This document shows positions 15,872-36,087 of a stretch of 64,000 bases of DNA, piece after piece. The notes beneath the pieces were generated by a model, which was given only the letters and a program-made list of their open reading frames with translations, did no database searches and had not been told where the DNA came from. The stretch lies in the NCBI GenBank assembly GCA_039096225.1, contig JBBPEB010000021.1:186001-250000 (forward strand). The letters are read 5' to 3'. Each line of letters begins with the position of its first letter. Position 1 is the stretch's first letter. Made by a program: the position numbers and the translations under genes. The DNA comes from Blastocystis sp. Blastoise. Its lineage: Eukaryota; Sar; Bigyra; Opalinata; Blastocystidae.

Positions 15872-17768
15872 TCATAAGTAATATATATAATGAGTAATAG
15901 AACTATATAGGTATATATATTAATATATATACAATATAAATATGACAATATTTCCAATGACCAAGTTCGTGAGACAAAACGGCTGTCATTTCACGAATAG
16001 ACATCTATATATATAATAATAATAATATATAAATAAATAGAGCAAACATAATCAATAATAATAATAATAAATAATAAATAATAATAAATAATAATAATAA
16101 ATAATAATAAATAATAATAATAAATAATAAATAATAAATAATAAATAATAAATAATAAATAATAAAAACAACAACAAAATTATTCAGAATCTTATTATAT
16201 ATATATACCTTTTCTACAATAGTATCATAAAGAATAATACCGTTATTTCCACATAATCCATAGGCCATTGCATTTCCCTTACTACTTCTCTTACTACCAT
16301 CCATTATATACATCTTTTTACAATTATAATGAGTCTCGCTACATAAAGACTCTAAAGAAGATCTTAAGGCACCTGGCTCTAAAGGAGATAACTTGTTAAA
16401 TAAAGGCATAATAACCACGGGGTAAATGAGATTTATAAATAAAGAAAAAGAAACAAATGCTATCCAGGTATATATATAGAAACTTGAACCAAAGTGCTAT
16501 ATATATTATATATATATATAATAAAATAATTAATGAGGAATAGTATAAAATAATACATTATATAGAACAATATCGATTAATATATCTATATTTATTAATA
16601 AAAATAAATAAATAAATAAATAATATTTAAAAATAATAAAAATATAGATAAAATAATAATAATAATATATATATATACTTGGACTATATAGATAATACCA
16701 GAGTTCATGACTCCAGAAATAATAACTTCAACAAGAATATTCTTTAGAATGTCTGTTACAAAAGTGTAACGTGTTGAACGATTGAAACCATATCTATTTA
16801 TATTGAAAATATACATAATATATATTTGTTATTATAAAAAAATATATAAAAATATATATATATAATTCTTTTATTATAATAACTATATATATATACTTTT
16901 GTTCAATATGAAAAACTTCGTAATATCCCCATGGGAATGAAGTAATTGAACTTAAAATAGTAATAATAAGAGTTAATAAAAAGGAATATATATATTCATT
17001 TTCAGGTAAACCAAATTTCTATATATATAATTATATATAATAAATATAAATAATAATTCTTATTAAACTAATTATAAATATAATAATAAATATAGAATCT
17101 ATATACAACTGTAATTTTCTTGCATAATTCCCAGAAATATACATCAGAACCAATAAATAATAAGAAAAGATCCTGTATAAATGAATATACACTATGAATT
17201 AGCCCAAAACCACTCTTTTCACGGTTATACACTTGATTCTTCTCAAATGAATTCAATATCTTACCTTCTAAACTATCTATATATATATATATTAGTATCA
17301 ATAATTTTAATTTTTAATAAATTATAAATTGATTCTCTTTTCTTATATTTATAATAATAATTATAAAAATGTAATAAAAAATAAATAGATATTCTATTCT
17401 TTCAAATACTAACCATAAATAGAATACTATATTCTCTTACCTTCAGAATCTTTAGTAACATTATTCTCAGCATCAATACTTCTAGCTAAATTCAATACAT
17501 CCTATACAAAAATATATTATATTTCTAATTATGTATATATTATAAATATACTTCAGAAGGACTTTTTTCAAAGAAAACTCTTCTTTCAAGAAAATCAAGA
17601 ATGGTCTCAATAATTTGGCTAAAAATAACATTAGAAAAATATAACAACAACTTTATACATAATAAGGAATCCAAGAACTGTATATTTAAAATAAGGAATG
17701 GGAGATGACTCTACTCCTTCTTGTTTAAAGTATGGAGAATTGTTCCAATCAAACTTGAAATCAAACAT
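15120..17768 (-). CDS. STE24: CAAX prenyl protease 1 (STE24 / ZMPSTE24 family, M48)
   Basis: About ten exons on the minus strand, from MFDFKFDWNN at 17768 to the stop at 15120. The zinc-metalloprotease motif HELGHW lies at about 15972-15955 (MTAVLSHELGHWKYCH). The third zinc ligand motif EFAAD is in AMEFAADRFACKKGYG near 15470-15430, and the C-terminal SHPTLIERCDSIDEYL block characteristic of STE24 follows. Several membrane segments surround the active site (LLTLIITILSSITSFPWGYYEVFHIEQK, ending in the conserved YGFNRST, lies upstream of it). STE24 enzymes sit in the ER and inner nuclear membrane and remove the last three residues of prenylated CAAX proteins and, for some substrates, an N-terminal peptide. 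Introns are TA- or ATT-rich. Divergent from the small coiled-coil gene 200 bp away. Confidence 0.93.
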
Positions 17769-17968
17769 TACTTATTACAAATTTCGTCAAAAAACAAAAT
17801 TTACTTGTATACTACAAGAATAATGAATCAAAAATTCTTTTAGATGAAAATCATTTCTTTAGATTCAGCAGAATTCAGCCACTTCTGAAGTTTATCGTTC
17901 GTTTAGTATCGCTATCGAGCTTCAGTTTTCTTTTTTTTTTGATATTTTTCTCGTATTGAAAGTAAATA
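17769..17968. promoter_or_regulatory. Short divergent promoter (STE24 / coiled-coil gene)
   Basis: Only 200 bp separate the two start codons, so both transcripts must start here. A T-rich tract (about 17925-17950) precedes the plus-strand ATG. Confidence 0.5.
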
Positions 17969-18217
17969 ATGAGTAACGATCAACAAATCAATGATAATAA
18001 GTCTATGGAGACGTCAATTGCTATGATGAACTCATTCCTCGCTCAAACAACAGACTCGATCAATCAATTAGCTAGCAAATTTGAAGCAAGTTTTGCTAAT
18101 TTATCTGTTGAAGTCGGTAGTATTGAGCAACAACTCTCTATGATGGAAAGAAAATTTCGTGATATTCATGTAGAGGATCAGTCTAAGGAGCAAGCCAATC
18201 CAAATTCTAACGAATAA
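17969..18217 (+). CDS. Small coiled-coil protein, BRK1/WASHC3-like
   Basis: Intronless, 82 aa, complete. The centre forms one helix with heptad spacing of hydrophobic residues (FLAQTTDSINQLASKFEASF, then VGSIEQQLSMMERKF), and the ends are polar and disordered. Codon composition is G/C-richer than its surroundings, supporting real coding. The pattern of a short helix followed by L-x6-IEQQL-x2-ME-x-K resembles the small trimerising helices of the WAVE subunit BRK1/HSPC300 and the WASH subunit CCDC53; HSBP1 is an alternative. I am fairly sure it is a gene and unsure about the family. Confidence 0.6.
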   Translation: MSNDQQINDNKSMETSIAMMNSFLAQTTDSINQLASKFEASFANLSVEVGSIEQQLSMMERKFRDIHVEDQSKEQANPNSNE

Positions 18218-18734
18218 ATTAGATTTTAAGAAACATTTAACAAATTTGGTTGCTTTCTTTTCAATAATTAATTTTTATCCTATAATATTATGTAGACCTA
18301 TTCCTATATCTTATAGTATATATGTATATGCATATTTTTTTATTTGCTTATATATCTATATTGTTGTTTTTTTTATTATGTTTATTCGTTCTCATTCTCT
18401 TTTTTTTCTTTATTTGATATAGAATTATGTTTTATTGATTTCAGAATGTTATTTCTATGCATTTCTATATATGTATTCTAGTTTGTCAGAAGCTTTTATT
18501 TCGTTAATGTGAAATTAATTTTTATTTTGAATTTAATTTTGATTTTTTAGTAGTTGTAGCTCATTGTCTAGAATAACAAAGATTAATATTTTTAATTTTG
18601 TCATTCTTTAAGTGATGAATATCAAAAAAGAAATAAAGGAAAATTTCACGAGAAAACAAATTTTTACAGACATTAAACTCAAATAATAATGAATATATAT
18701 TTTTATTGTATGATTATTAAAAAAATAGCTCTAC
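18218..18734. other. Intergenic region
   Basis: 517 bp of T-rich DNA between two plus-strand genes; no ORF or RNA gene seen. Confidence 0.4.
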
Positions 18735-19108
18735 ATGACTGAAACTTATTTGAAAATACAAAGACTACAGGAACAAATATATGAATTACAGAAAACAGCA
18801 GATCTCTTGGAAGATAGAAGAAAGGATATCACCAAGGCCATAGAACATACGAATTCATCAAAGCAAGATAATTATTATTTCTGTAGAGGCACCTATTTTG
18901 TCGAATCAACTCCACAATATATCAAAGAACAATTAGAAAAAGGTATTTTTTATTTTATCCATTTCTTGTGTCATGAATATTGACTCAATTCAATATAAAC
19001 TATTCATTTTTAGAGCTTTCAAATATTAATCAGACTTCAGATACTATTGATAATCAAATGGATAGTCTAAAAGAAGATCTTGATACATTATTTGCATTTA
19101 GAAAATAG
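18735..19108 (+). CDS. Prefoldin beta-type subunit, subunit 1-like
   Basis: Two exons, 18735-18942 and 19014-19108, join in frame to 100 aa. Two long helices flank a short hairpin: an N-terminal coiled coil (LKIQRLQEQIYELQKTADLL), the hairpin NYYFCRGTYFVESTPQYIK, and a C-terminal coiled coil ending in FAFRK. This is the beta-prefoldin layout, and the hairpin aligns in position with the GRMFILQS region of prefoldin subunit 1. Prefoldin is a hexameric co-chaperone that passes unfolded actin and tubulin to the CCT chaperonin, one of whose subunits is also encoded in this window. Slightly short but complete. The family is likely; the exact subunit is less certain. Confidence 0.65.
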
Positions 19109-20600
19109 TTATTTCTTTATTTTTGATCTAATTTGATGTTCACTTATCCTATGTTTTCTATTTTTTCTTTTTGTGTACAAACTCTATTTTATTTTTGTTT
19201 TTTTTTGTTATATTTTTTGTTAAATATATTCAATCTTATTGTATTAAATTATAAATAGTATTTTATCAGTCATATTTTTGAAATTTAATTGAATTCTAAT
19301 CATGTTTATATGTTCTAATTAGTATTTAATACTTTTTATTTATTATTCAATTTAGATACGTTTCCACAACGCAATCCATTTCACAAAATATTCATAAATA
19401 ATGATAAATTGAGATAATTACTGTATTTTATCAATTAACTTTGCTCTTATGTAATCTACAAGATATTACACGATATCTTAAATATCATAAGCCATTTTAT
19501 ATCACACAAATCAAATATTTATTCTATATCAAGGGAGCAATTCTTTCAAATAAATCATATAAAGAGTACATTAACGTGTTACTTCAATAGTTTTATTTTC
19601 TTCTGAACTATCGAACAATTCATAAATAAGCAAATCATTTATATTTCAATAAAAACAACAAAACACTATGAGGCACTTTTTAATTTTTAAAGCTTTTTGA
19701 TTGGCTAATTTTCGTTCAGAACTTATTCAGCCAATAAAATTTGAATAAAAAAAAGACTTAGGCAAAAAAATGAAAATTTTCACAAAATTTATAAGTCGAC
19801 TGTTGATTTAGACACAAAGACCCTGTTAGACAAATTTTATTAAAGAATTAACATTATTTTCTTATATCAGTGGGTCACACAATATCCAAAACGTTTTTAT
19901 TTATTTTAAAGTCGCAATTCTGAAGAAAATGGGGGTCAATATTTTAAAATATTTTATAGTTGTGTTTAAAGTGAAGACCCTCTAAGAGTCACATATATGA
20001 TTAAAAGTGAATAAGCTGACCTCTATGGGTCAGAACCAAAATTCAGCCAAAAAGTCAAAAAATTATATTTTTTTTACACTGAAAAATTGAACCGAGCCTA
20101 TTTATTCCATGGGCAGTCAGACCAGAGTTTTGATTTTTTTAAAATATTTACGGGAATAATTTTTTTGTTCAAAACTGAGTCTATTTATATTTTATTATAT
20201 ATCAGACGACATAAGAGTTTTAAAAGACTTTTTTCATTTTATTCTATCATGACTTAAAGTTCCGCATACAAAGAGTATGTCAAAACTTATAAAAAAACTA
20301 CTTTTCCTCAGAATCAAAGAAAAGTCTTTTAAAAAGTTGTTTTGAGAGTTAATTATGTATTATAAAAACGTTTCAAGTTATAATCAATAGTTTTTAGAAC
20401 AGAATATAAACAGATCAGAGAGTCAACAAAAATGAGTAATTTTTTAAAACCTGAAAGTAGTGGGATACAATAATGTTGTGTCAATAGTGTAATATATAAT
20501 TGTTAAAACTTGTTATTTTAGTATTGAGTCATAAAAAATTTAAAAAAATTTAAAAATGAATTTTTATGAAAATTTTTAGTATTTGACTAAAAAATCGACT
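19109..20600. other. Long intergenic region with GACCC/GGGTC words
   Basis: About 1.5 kb without a gene I can support. Between 19800 and 20110 the words GACCC and GGGTC recur (for example AGACCCTGTT, GTGGGTCAC, GGGGGTCAAT, GACCCTCTAAGAGTC, TATGGGTCAG), similar in flavour to the repeat field at 60-62 kb. It also contains ATTTACGGGAAT (about 20148), found again near 26216. Confidence 0.4.
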
Positions 20601-20619
20601 TTAAATATGAATTTATCTT

Positions 20620-24600
<3,981 letters not shown>

Positions 24601-24635
<35 letters not shown>

Positions 24636-25516
24636 TTATACAAATTTTTATAATCATGTATATATAGGATAGAAATAAGCTTCAGACATATATATATTAT
24701 ATGTATTATAATGATGTTACTTATATATATATATATATTATCTAATATCTATTTTATCTATTTTTTATTGTGTTATATTTATTTATTATATTTATTTTGC
24801 TTAGTATTATTTAAGAATAAGATTATTCTAAAAGAATTCTTAGAAAAACAGGAAAAATGAGTAACTATTAATATAGTTTTTATTAATTTTTTATAATTTT
24901 CTTTATAAAGCATAAAACAACTTAAGAATCTCTCAGACATTCTCAGTTCATTTATTCACTAATAATAATATATGATTCGTTGATATAAAACATATCATAA
25001 AACAAAAGTTGTAAATTGCGAATTATATCTTCATAAATAACTATACTAAATATATTTTTTGTTTCTCCATTGCACTCTTATTAAAAATAAAAAATTATTG
25101 TATAAATATAACTAACAAATATATTTAATTGTAATAATAGTTTATTAAAATAGCAATTTTCTTGTTTAATTAAGTCCGGAAATATGTTATAATTAAATAA
25201 TTAAACTTAATAGACACATACAACACTTATATATTAATTTATATTCAAATAGACTTTTTTTAGTAGAGAAACAGAGAAAAAATTTAAAAATTTGTTAACC
25301 CCTGGAAATAAAAAAAATTATACAGACTTTTATTATAGGAAAAAAAAGATTTTATAAAAGGGCCACCCTATGTTTGTTTTATGTAAAAAAATTTTGTATT
25401 TTGACATAAATCTTTTTATTTATTATCTATTAAAGCTTTTTATAAAGTTTTTAAAAATGTAATTTTTATTATTTATATATCTTATATAATATAGGCTCTC
25501 TTTCTTCTCAAAATAA
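24601..25516. other. AT-rich intergenic region
   Basis: A (TA)n tract at about 24583-24630 marks the end of the Asn-rich gene. After that, 24750-25480 is AT-rich with no supported ORF. It separates the 3' ends of two convergent genes. Confidence 0.35.
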
Positions 25517-26237
25517 CTACAAATATGGCTCCATTTGTCTGATTCTTTTCGAGCTAAACCATGGTGATAGAAACCCATCATGATCTTGATTTCTTGGTAT
25601 TAAGCTAGTACGTGGTGTATCAAGTCCTCCTGATCTGATCCGTATTCTTTTAAAGTATATAGGTGGTTTCTGTCCTCTGGAAGCATTCCTATAAGGGTTA
25701 CAAAGGTTTCTAAGTTTTTCCTTTTCCTGTGCAAGTCTTAACTAAAGGTTCTTCAAAAAAGGTATATATTATCTAATAATATTATCACTAATAGGCACTT
25801 TTGACCTTTTAACAAATATGATTGGGTATTCTCTCCGTTTTATCCAATCAATTATCGTTAAAAGCCAAAATGCCTATCAGTGTATTTTAATATACTAATT
25901 TTATATTTCTTTTTAGTTTTAGTCTTAATCGGGTAATGGAAACTAGGAGAGGCTAGTAGAAACTATATATAATTAAAAGTCTTGCTTATTCTTATATCTA
26001 TATATATATATATTATTATGTTTTTCTTGTTAGTTATTAAATTTTGTAATTATTAATAAATTGTTGTGTTTTTTTAAATTTTGTTGAAAATCACTGAAAA
26101 TTCTTAAAAAAGAGGACAGTTTTTACACAAAACTATTCCCGTGAATATATTCTCTAATCATATGTCTGAATTTATCTTAAAAAAATTCTACAACAATTGG
26201 CGTTGATCTGCAAATAATATTTACGGGAATGCCTCAT
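25517..26237 (-). CDS. Unrecognised Arg-rich multi-exon gene
   Basis: The last exon (25741-25517) follows a CTTTAG acceptor and is open for 74 codons of unmistakably coding composition: QEKEKLRNLCNPYRNASRG, PPIYFKRIRIRSGGLDTPR and SPWFSSKRIRQMEPYL then stop. Upstream, 25872-25800 reads AFWLLTIIDWIKRREYPIIF and can join in phase at AAA|GTGCCT. A likely first exon starts at the ATG at 26237 (MRHSRKYYLQINANC). Intermediate junctions are not resolved. The DNA here is visibly richer in G/C than its surroundings. I know no family with this sequence; the high Arg/Lys content suggests RNA, ribosome or membrane-surface binding. It diverges from PLAA with only 90 bp between start codons. Confidence 0.5.
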
Positions 26238-26327
26238 AGTGAAAAAATAGTAAAAAATTCTGTTTTTGTTTCTAGATTCTTCACAGAGGAAACGATTTTT
26301 TAACATTTTTTGCAATTAAGGTTTATT

Positions 26328-27827
26328 ATGAAAGAATATTTTCTATCTCAACAACTAGCAGGTCATGCTGGTGCTGTAATTCCATAATTCTAAACTTTTA
26401 AAAATACATTTTATTCATTAGGTAAAATGTCTTCAATCAATTCAAGCAGATCGAGAAGTTATTATTTCTGGTGGTGATGTACAAAATATAGTAAACGTTT
26501 TTGAATATCTTTTATAGACAGGTGAAGTCTTTTTTTGGACATTTGCAGAAGCTAATGAATATATTCCTTTTCAGGACCCATTGAGTTTTCCTAAAGGAAT
26601 CAACTGTATGCTTCCTTTCTCGGATTGTATGTTTTTTTTCATGTATCATTTATTTGTTATAGCTACTTTCTTTGCTGGATTCAAGGATAATGTAGCTCGA
26701 CTTCTCACATTCGACGGTACAACCTTACAAACATATAGTGGCCATTCTTCTGGAGTTATATCTCTTGGATTAACAAATCAAAACCAACTCATCACAGGAA
26801 GCTGGGATGGAACTGCTAAGGTATTTTTTTATTATATATATATATTGTTTATTTTAATCTGAATATCTTCATTGTTTAATATTGAAATAGTGTTTTTTAT
26901 CTATAATTATTATTATTATATATTATATATAGTTATATTATTATTATTATATAGGTATGGTCTATTGAAAGTGGTGAATGTATATATACACTTCCAAATC
27001 AAGAAAATGGTATTTCTGTTATTGGATTACCTGATGGTACAGTAGTTACTGGTATATATATATATTATTATTATTATTATTACTATTATGGAAATTCATT
27101 TTTAATATTATAAGGATATTAATATATTTATTATATATATATATATATATATTCTATAACTTTTATATTTTAATAAATACAAAATAACATTATTCTTCTA
27201 TTCGAATTCTATAGCATCAACAGGAATGAAAAGTGATGATTTAAATCCTCAATTGATTGGATACAAATTGAGGGTTTGGAACACAAATCATTGTACAAGA
27301 ATTATAACGCAACATAACAGTAGTATTCGATGCTTAGTTCCTGTTGGCAATACGTCAATTCCCGTGGGAAACTCTCAAGAAGGATTGTTTATTAGTGGTA
27401 GTAATGATGGAAGTGTTAAAATATGGAATAAAAAGTGTCAGTGTATTATGGTATATATATATATATATAGATTTGTTTTTATTTTTATTTTTATTCTTAT
27501 TTTAATTTTTATATATTTTTATTATAATTTTGTTTTATTTTTATTGGCATCCTATTTTTTAATATATATATATATATAATATTTAATATATATAGACTGC
27601 TCAAGCTGCCCCCGATGTATATATATATATAAAGAAATAACTATAGGTGACTCTATTTTATTATTATTATTATTATAGCAATATTACTATATATATAATA
27701 TATATATATATATAGGATGAGATGAAATATCCGTTTGTACTTTCATGTCGTTGTGTATATAACCGCGGGAATAGCAAGTATTTTATAGTTACAGGTACTG
27801 ATGATAACAGACTCTGTATTTGGGAAA

Positions 27828-27863
<36 letters not shown>

Positions 27864-28143
27864 CTATTTCACTTCTAGACGATATATTGGTTCAAACGAT
27901 AATGCATCCCTCAACCGTTTGGTCCGTTCTGATCACAAATAATAACGATATTATAACGGCTTGTAACGATGGAGTATATTATTATTATTATTAATATTAT
28001 TATTATTATTATCATTTATGTTTATGTTTATTATATATACATTTTATATTAAGTATATTTTGTGTTTTGTTATATGTATTTATTATATAGATAATTCGTG
28101 TTTTTTCTTGTGATAAGAACAGAAGGGCTGATGCAGTTACTCT

Positions 28144-28190
<47 letters not shown>

Positions 28191-28251
28191 CTATATATAT
28201 AGAGTGATTTTGAAGAAGCAGTAAAGAAAGGAACAAGAAAAGGGTATATAT

Positions 28252-28338
<87 letters not shown>

Positions 28339-28473
28339 GAAATGCACTAGATCCAAAGACGTTACCGCCATACGAAAAGAGGGAACAATATCCTGGTAAA
28401 AGAGAAGGAGAAGTATTTATATTCCGAAAAGGTGATATACCCTATGCATATAACTGGAGTGTATATATACATA

Positions 28474-28563
<90 letters not shown>

Positions 28564-29589
28564 TATATAGATGTCTAGTCATAGTTGGATAGAAGTGGGA
28601 GAAGTCACAGGAGGATTAGAGGGAGAAGTGGGTAAAGATGGACGTATATATGATAAGATAATGGATATATCTGTAGAACAAGGTACAGGAGAAGTAGTAT
28701 ATCAATTGGGATACAATTTCACTGACAACCCCTACGTCATCGCGACACAATTCGTGGAAGAACATGGTTTGGACGAAACTTATATAGAAGAAATTGTACA
28801 AGGAATGTCCCGTGAAAATCCTTCAAAAGTTGGAGGAAATAATCAAATAATCGGAGATTCACGAGTTACTCCTCAGGAATCCAATAAAAATATGATTTCT
28901 ACATTTAATTCTAATATATTCCCTTCAACTACCTATATTCGATATACAAAATTGAATCAAAAAGGAGTTTTTAATAAAATACTTTCCTTAAATAACCGCG
29001 GTTTATTTGTTCATTCTCCTTTACCATTTGGTGATTCCCGTGGGGATACTGATATAAGTCAATATTTATTATATGATGAAGAAATACATCAACTTGAACT
29101 ATTAACACAAAGTTTATCAGAGGGACAATCTTTCTCTTTTCTTCCAATACATCAAATAATCATGAATAAATTGATACATTGGCCTCAGGAAGTGATATTC
29201 CCGTGTTTAGATATTCTGAAGAGTTTAGCATTAAATGATGACGCAATCGATGTATTCTTTACGAAAAATGAAAATAACCGTGGGAATGATAATAAAATCA
29301 ATTTCTTTACTATTTTACAGCAATGGGATTCCTCAAGACTTGATTCCCGCGGTATTTTAGTCATATTCCGCTTTTTATCTAATTTTATTCGTGAATCTAC
29401 AGCAGATTATATATATCCCTACTTATTATTATTATTAAATTGGTCAAAAGTATATATGAATACATCAGAAGTAAATTTATTACAAGTATATATATAGCGT
29501 ATTGTTATTATTATTATTATACTTATTATTATTATTATATATAGGCAGCCTCTAGTTTCTTGTTAAATACAACTATTTGCTTATCAAAA

Positions 29590-29631
<42 letters not shown>

Positions 29632-29949
29632 GAAGCATGTTGATCACACGCACGTGATGGAGACAGTTGTCAGTTTATCATGTCAATTATTAACGGTTAC
29701 TAACGATAATTCAACATTACAACGTATATTCTTAACACTTGGAAACTGCCTTTTAGATACTTACACTGTATTTCGTTGTATTGATGAAGACACAAAGAAT
29801 TATATTAATATATATACAAAAGCTATTGGTATATATTTTCATATATATATATTAATATATATACAAAAGCTATTGATCCACAAGTATCTTCAAAAGCTAA
29901 AGAATTAGACCGTTTGTGTGTTTTTACAATCTCAAAATTATATGTTTAA
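26328..29949 (+). CDS. PLAA: PLAA / Ufd3 (Doa1), WD40-PFU-PUL ubiquitin-binding protein
   Basis: Sixteen exons join in frame to 796 aa, close to the usual ~795. Residues 1 to about 340 are WD40 repeats ([66 protein letters not shown]). The PFU ubiquitin-binding domain starts at about 385 ([39 protein letters not shown]). The C-terminal PUL domain, an ARM-like fold that binds Cdc48/p97, runs to [13 protein letters not shown]. The protein helps Cdc48 sort ubiquitinated cargo and maintain free ubiquitin. The exon 13 coding sequence contains several CCRYGG palindromes in loop regions. A 41-nt terminal intron (29829-29869) sits inside a 27-bp direct repeat. Confidence 0.95.
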
Positions 29950-30086
29950 TTCATTATATATATATTTCTTTATATTTTAAGTAATCTATTTTAATTATTT
30001 CCTACAAATTATTCAATAAAACAATCGCTTTTTTATATATTTATCAATACACAACAAATATACATATATAATTCATTTTTTTTATT

Positions 30087-30728
30087 TTATATTTTATTTT
30101 CTTCTTCTTTTTCTTCTTTCGGTTTAAAAGCACTACCTCCTGAGCAAGAAGAATCAGCATTAGGATTCTTTGTAACGACAAATCCTGTACGAATCATTTC
30201 ATCTTCCCAATCAATTGTAGAACCTTTGATTCGCTCCCAAGAAACACAGTCAATTGCAATTTTTACACCTTCAATTTGACGAATTCTAAGAGAATAGAGA
30301 CATTAAAACATGTCTTAAATGCTCTCTATTATATATAATGTACATATATATACTCATCAAGTTCAGTCTCGCTACCATAATCCATTTGATAAAGATATTG
30401 TAAGCCAGAGCAACCACCTTTGCCAATATAAATTCTTAACTTAGCACTATCCTTTGATTTGCCTGATCTTGATACAATCTTTTCAAAGTTCTATGGAATA
30501 AAGCACTCAATAAAAACAACAATTTTTGGAATAACTACCTTTTTACATTCTTCTGTTACAAATAAGTCTCCTTTGGATGATGTATACGTCTGTGAGAAGA
30601 AACGGTATACTAAATAGAAATAAGTATATGGTTATTGTAAGAAAAATACATGAATGTGGACGATTAACTGAATTATTTTGTATTATAGCTTTTATAGACG
30701 GTTTTAAACATGAAATAGAACGAAACAT
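30087..30728 (-). CDS. ISCA2: Mitochondrial iron-sulfur assembly protein, ISCA2-like (A-type)
   Basis: Four exons on the minus strand starting MFRSISCLKPSIKAII, an amphipathic basic presequence, followed by YRFFSQTY, a typical mitochondrial cleavage region. The A-type fold follows: LFVTEECKK, LRIYIGKGGCSGLQYLYQMDY with the first conserved Cys, ETELDE, IAIDCVSWERIKGSTIDW, and the C-terminal NPNADSSCSGGSAF. A-type proteins carry or assemble [4Fe-4S] clusters for mitochondrial enzymes. Members normally end in a C-x-C motif (CGCG or CSCG); here the second Cys is Gly (C-S-G-G), read directly at about 30138-30150. A charged Lys/Glu tail follows. Divergent from NSUN2 with 225 bp between start codons. 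Confidence 0.9.
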
Positions 30729-30953
30729 TATAAAAATAAATTAATGAAAGGAAGAACAAATAAAGAATATTTAAAAAGAGTTATTTACAAAAGAAAGGAG
30801 ACTTTTTAAAAGAAATCGCGGGAAAATGAAAAACGGTGTTTTTGCCTTTGAACTGAAAAACAAATAAAATTCATTTATTAGTGACTAAACAAGTATAGAT
30901 ATATAAGATTTATGAATACCTTGATATGTAATTCTATGAATGCTATTGTATAG

Positions 30954-34750
<3,797 letters not shown>

Positions 34751-35464
34751 ACAGAATTATTCACTATTTCTATGAAGACAATCTTCTTCTTTTATATAAT
34801 TTAATAAATACACTTTATAAATATTTATGTTATTTATAATTCTATTGTAATCCTTTTTATCTATATCTATACAATTCTCTTATAGCTTTTTGTTTTCTCA
34901 TGTTAATTCATTATAATTCTTTATACACATTTTTTATCAAATTACAAAAAAAAATGCATTTTCTTAAATCAAATAAGGTTATCACTATACACATTTAGAA
35001 TTCAGCTTTATATCAGGAATTCAAAACCACACTCATCAATAAACACTCGATGTTTCAGTCCAAATGACCCATTTTAATCAGCCACTTTTGACTATCTATC
35101 ACTAATTCTGTCTCTCATATATCTATTGGTCTTCATAATAAAAATAAATAAAAATACAGCAATCTCTTTGATCAATATTGAAAGGACACAATAATGACCA
35201 AAAATATCAAAATATCTTTATTCAAATAGTCCTATTGTGATAAACACTCTGTTGAATTATTCTATAACTCTAAAATCTATTTGTATACTCATAAAAACAC
35301 TTTCAAAGCATATGTTATCAAATCACACGAATTGTACTTCTTATTTTCATCATTCCTTCTTCTACATAATCTCATTCTAGTTGCGAGTGTTCGTTTCGTT
35401 GTTCTATAAATAATGTACTTCTATAGCTAAAACACACCAGACACATTCATCAATCGAATAATCA
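34751..35464. other. Intergenic region
   Basis: About 710 bp after the NSUN2 stop codon; balanced AT-rich composition, no microsatellites, no ORF or RNA gene that I can support. Confidence 0.35.
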
Positions 35465-35611
35465 TTAACAAATACGATATGCTTTATATAGATCATGAAG
35501 TCTTTGTACATTAAAGCAATGAATAATACAAGTCAAAGGACTGTATTCCACAATCCAAAAAAGAGAAAATACTAAAATGAAACTACCAAAAAAAAAGACG
35601 TTAGCAAACAT
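35465..35611 (-). CDS. Small single-pass membrane protein
   Basis: 48 aa from the ATG at 35611 (an in-frame upstream ATG would add 26 residues). One N-terminal hydrophobic helix (MFANVFFFGSFILVFSLFWI) is followed by VEYSPLTCIIHCFNVQRLHD and a short basic C-terminus. The soluble part has ordinary, non-repetitive composition, unlike the many chance ORFs here. It diverges from the first micropeptide gene 125 bp away. Family unknown. Confidence 0.4.
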   Translation of the reverse strand: MFANVFFFGSFILVFSLFWIVEYSPLTCIIHCFNVQRLHDLYKAYRIC

Positions 35612-35736
35612 TTTACTAAAGATTACTGTTTTTAGTATACTTTTAGTGTTCAATCTTATTTTATAAAATGAAAACCTTTTTTCAATCATAATTATTTTTA
35701 ATCAATTAATTTTTCTTAAGCGCTACTTTATTTATA

Positions 35737-35838
35737 ATGGCTATCAGTACTATTGCTCTTATTACTATTGGTTGCACCGTTGGTGGATTCCTTTTAGATC
35801 AAGTTGGTCGTTGTTTAATTGATAAAAGCAAGAAGTAA
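35737..35838 (+). CDS. 33-aa membrane micropeptide, family copy 1
   Basis: Starts MAISTIALITIGCTVGG and continues FLLDQVGRC with a Lys-rich end (DKSKK). One hydrophobic helix fills the N-terminal two thirds. It shares the pattern T-[IV]...G-x-x-L-x-x-V-G-x-C...KK with the two near-identical peptides at 37795 and 39037. Codons are G/C-richer than the flanks. It is complete, with its own stop. Role unknown; size and layout resemble small membrane-complex subunits or regulatory micropeptides. Confidence 0.6.
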   Translation: MAISTIALITIGCTVGGFLLDQVGRCLIDKSKK

Positions 35839-36087
35839 AATTGCCTTACTTTGCTTTAGCTTATTCATTATTTGCTTGGATCTTTCTTTTTCTTTTATTC
35901 TTATTTAATTTTAATCTTCTTTTAATTTTATTTTATTTGCAATTATCATAAAATGATTGTATTATTCTTCATTCTTGTTTGTTCTAAATACTCTTTTTCC
36001 TTTGTAATTCACTACATATATCATAAATCATTACTCATTTTTCTATAAATCATACTACAATGAAAGTATTAATTCCATAGCTACTAT

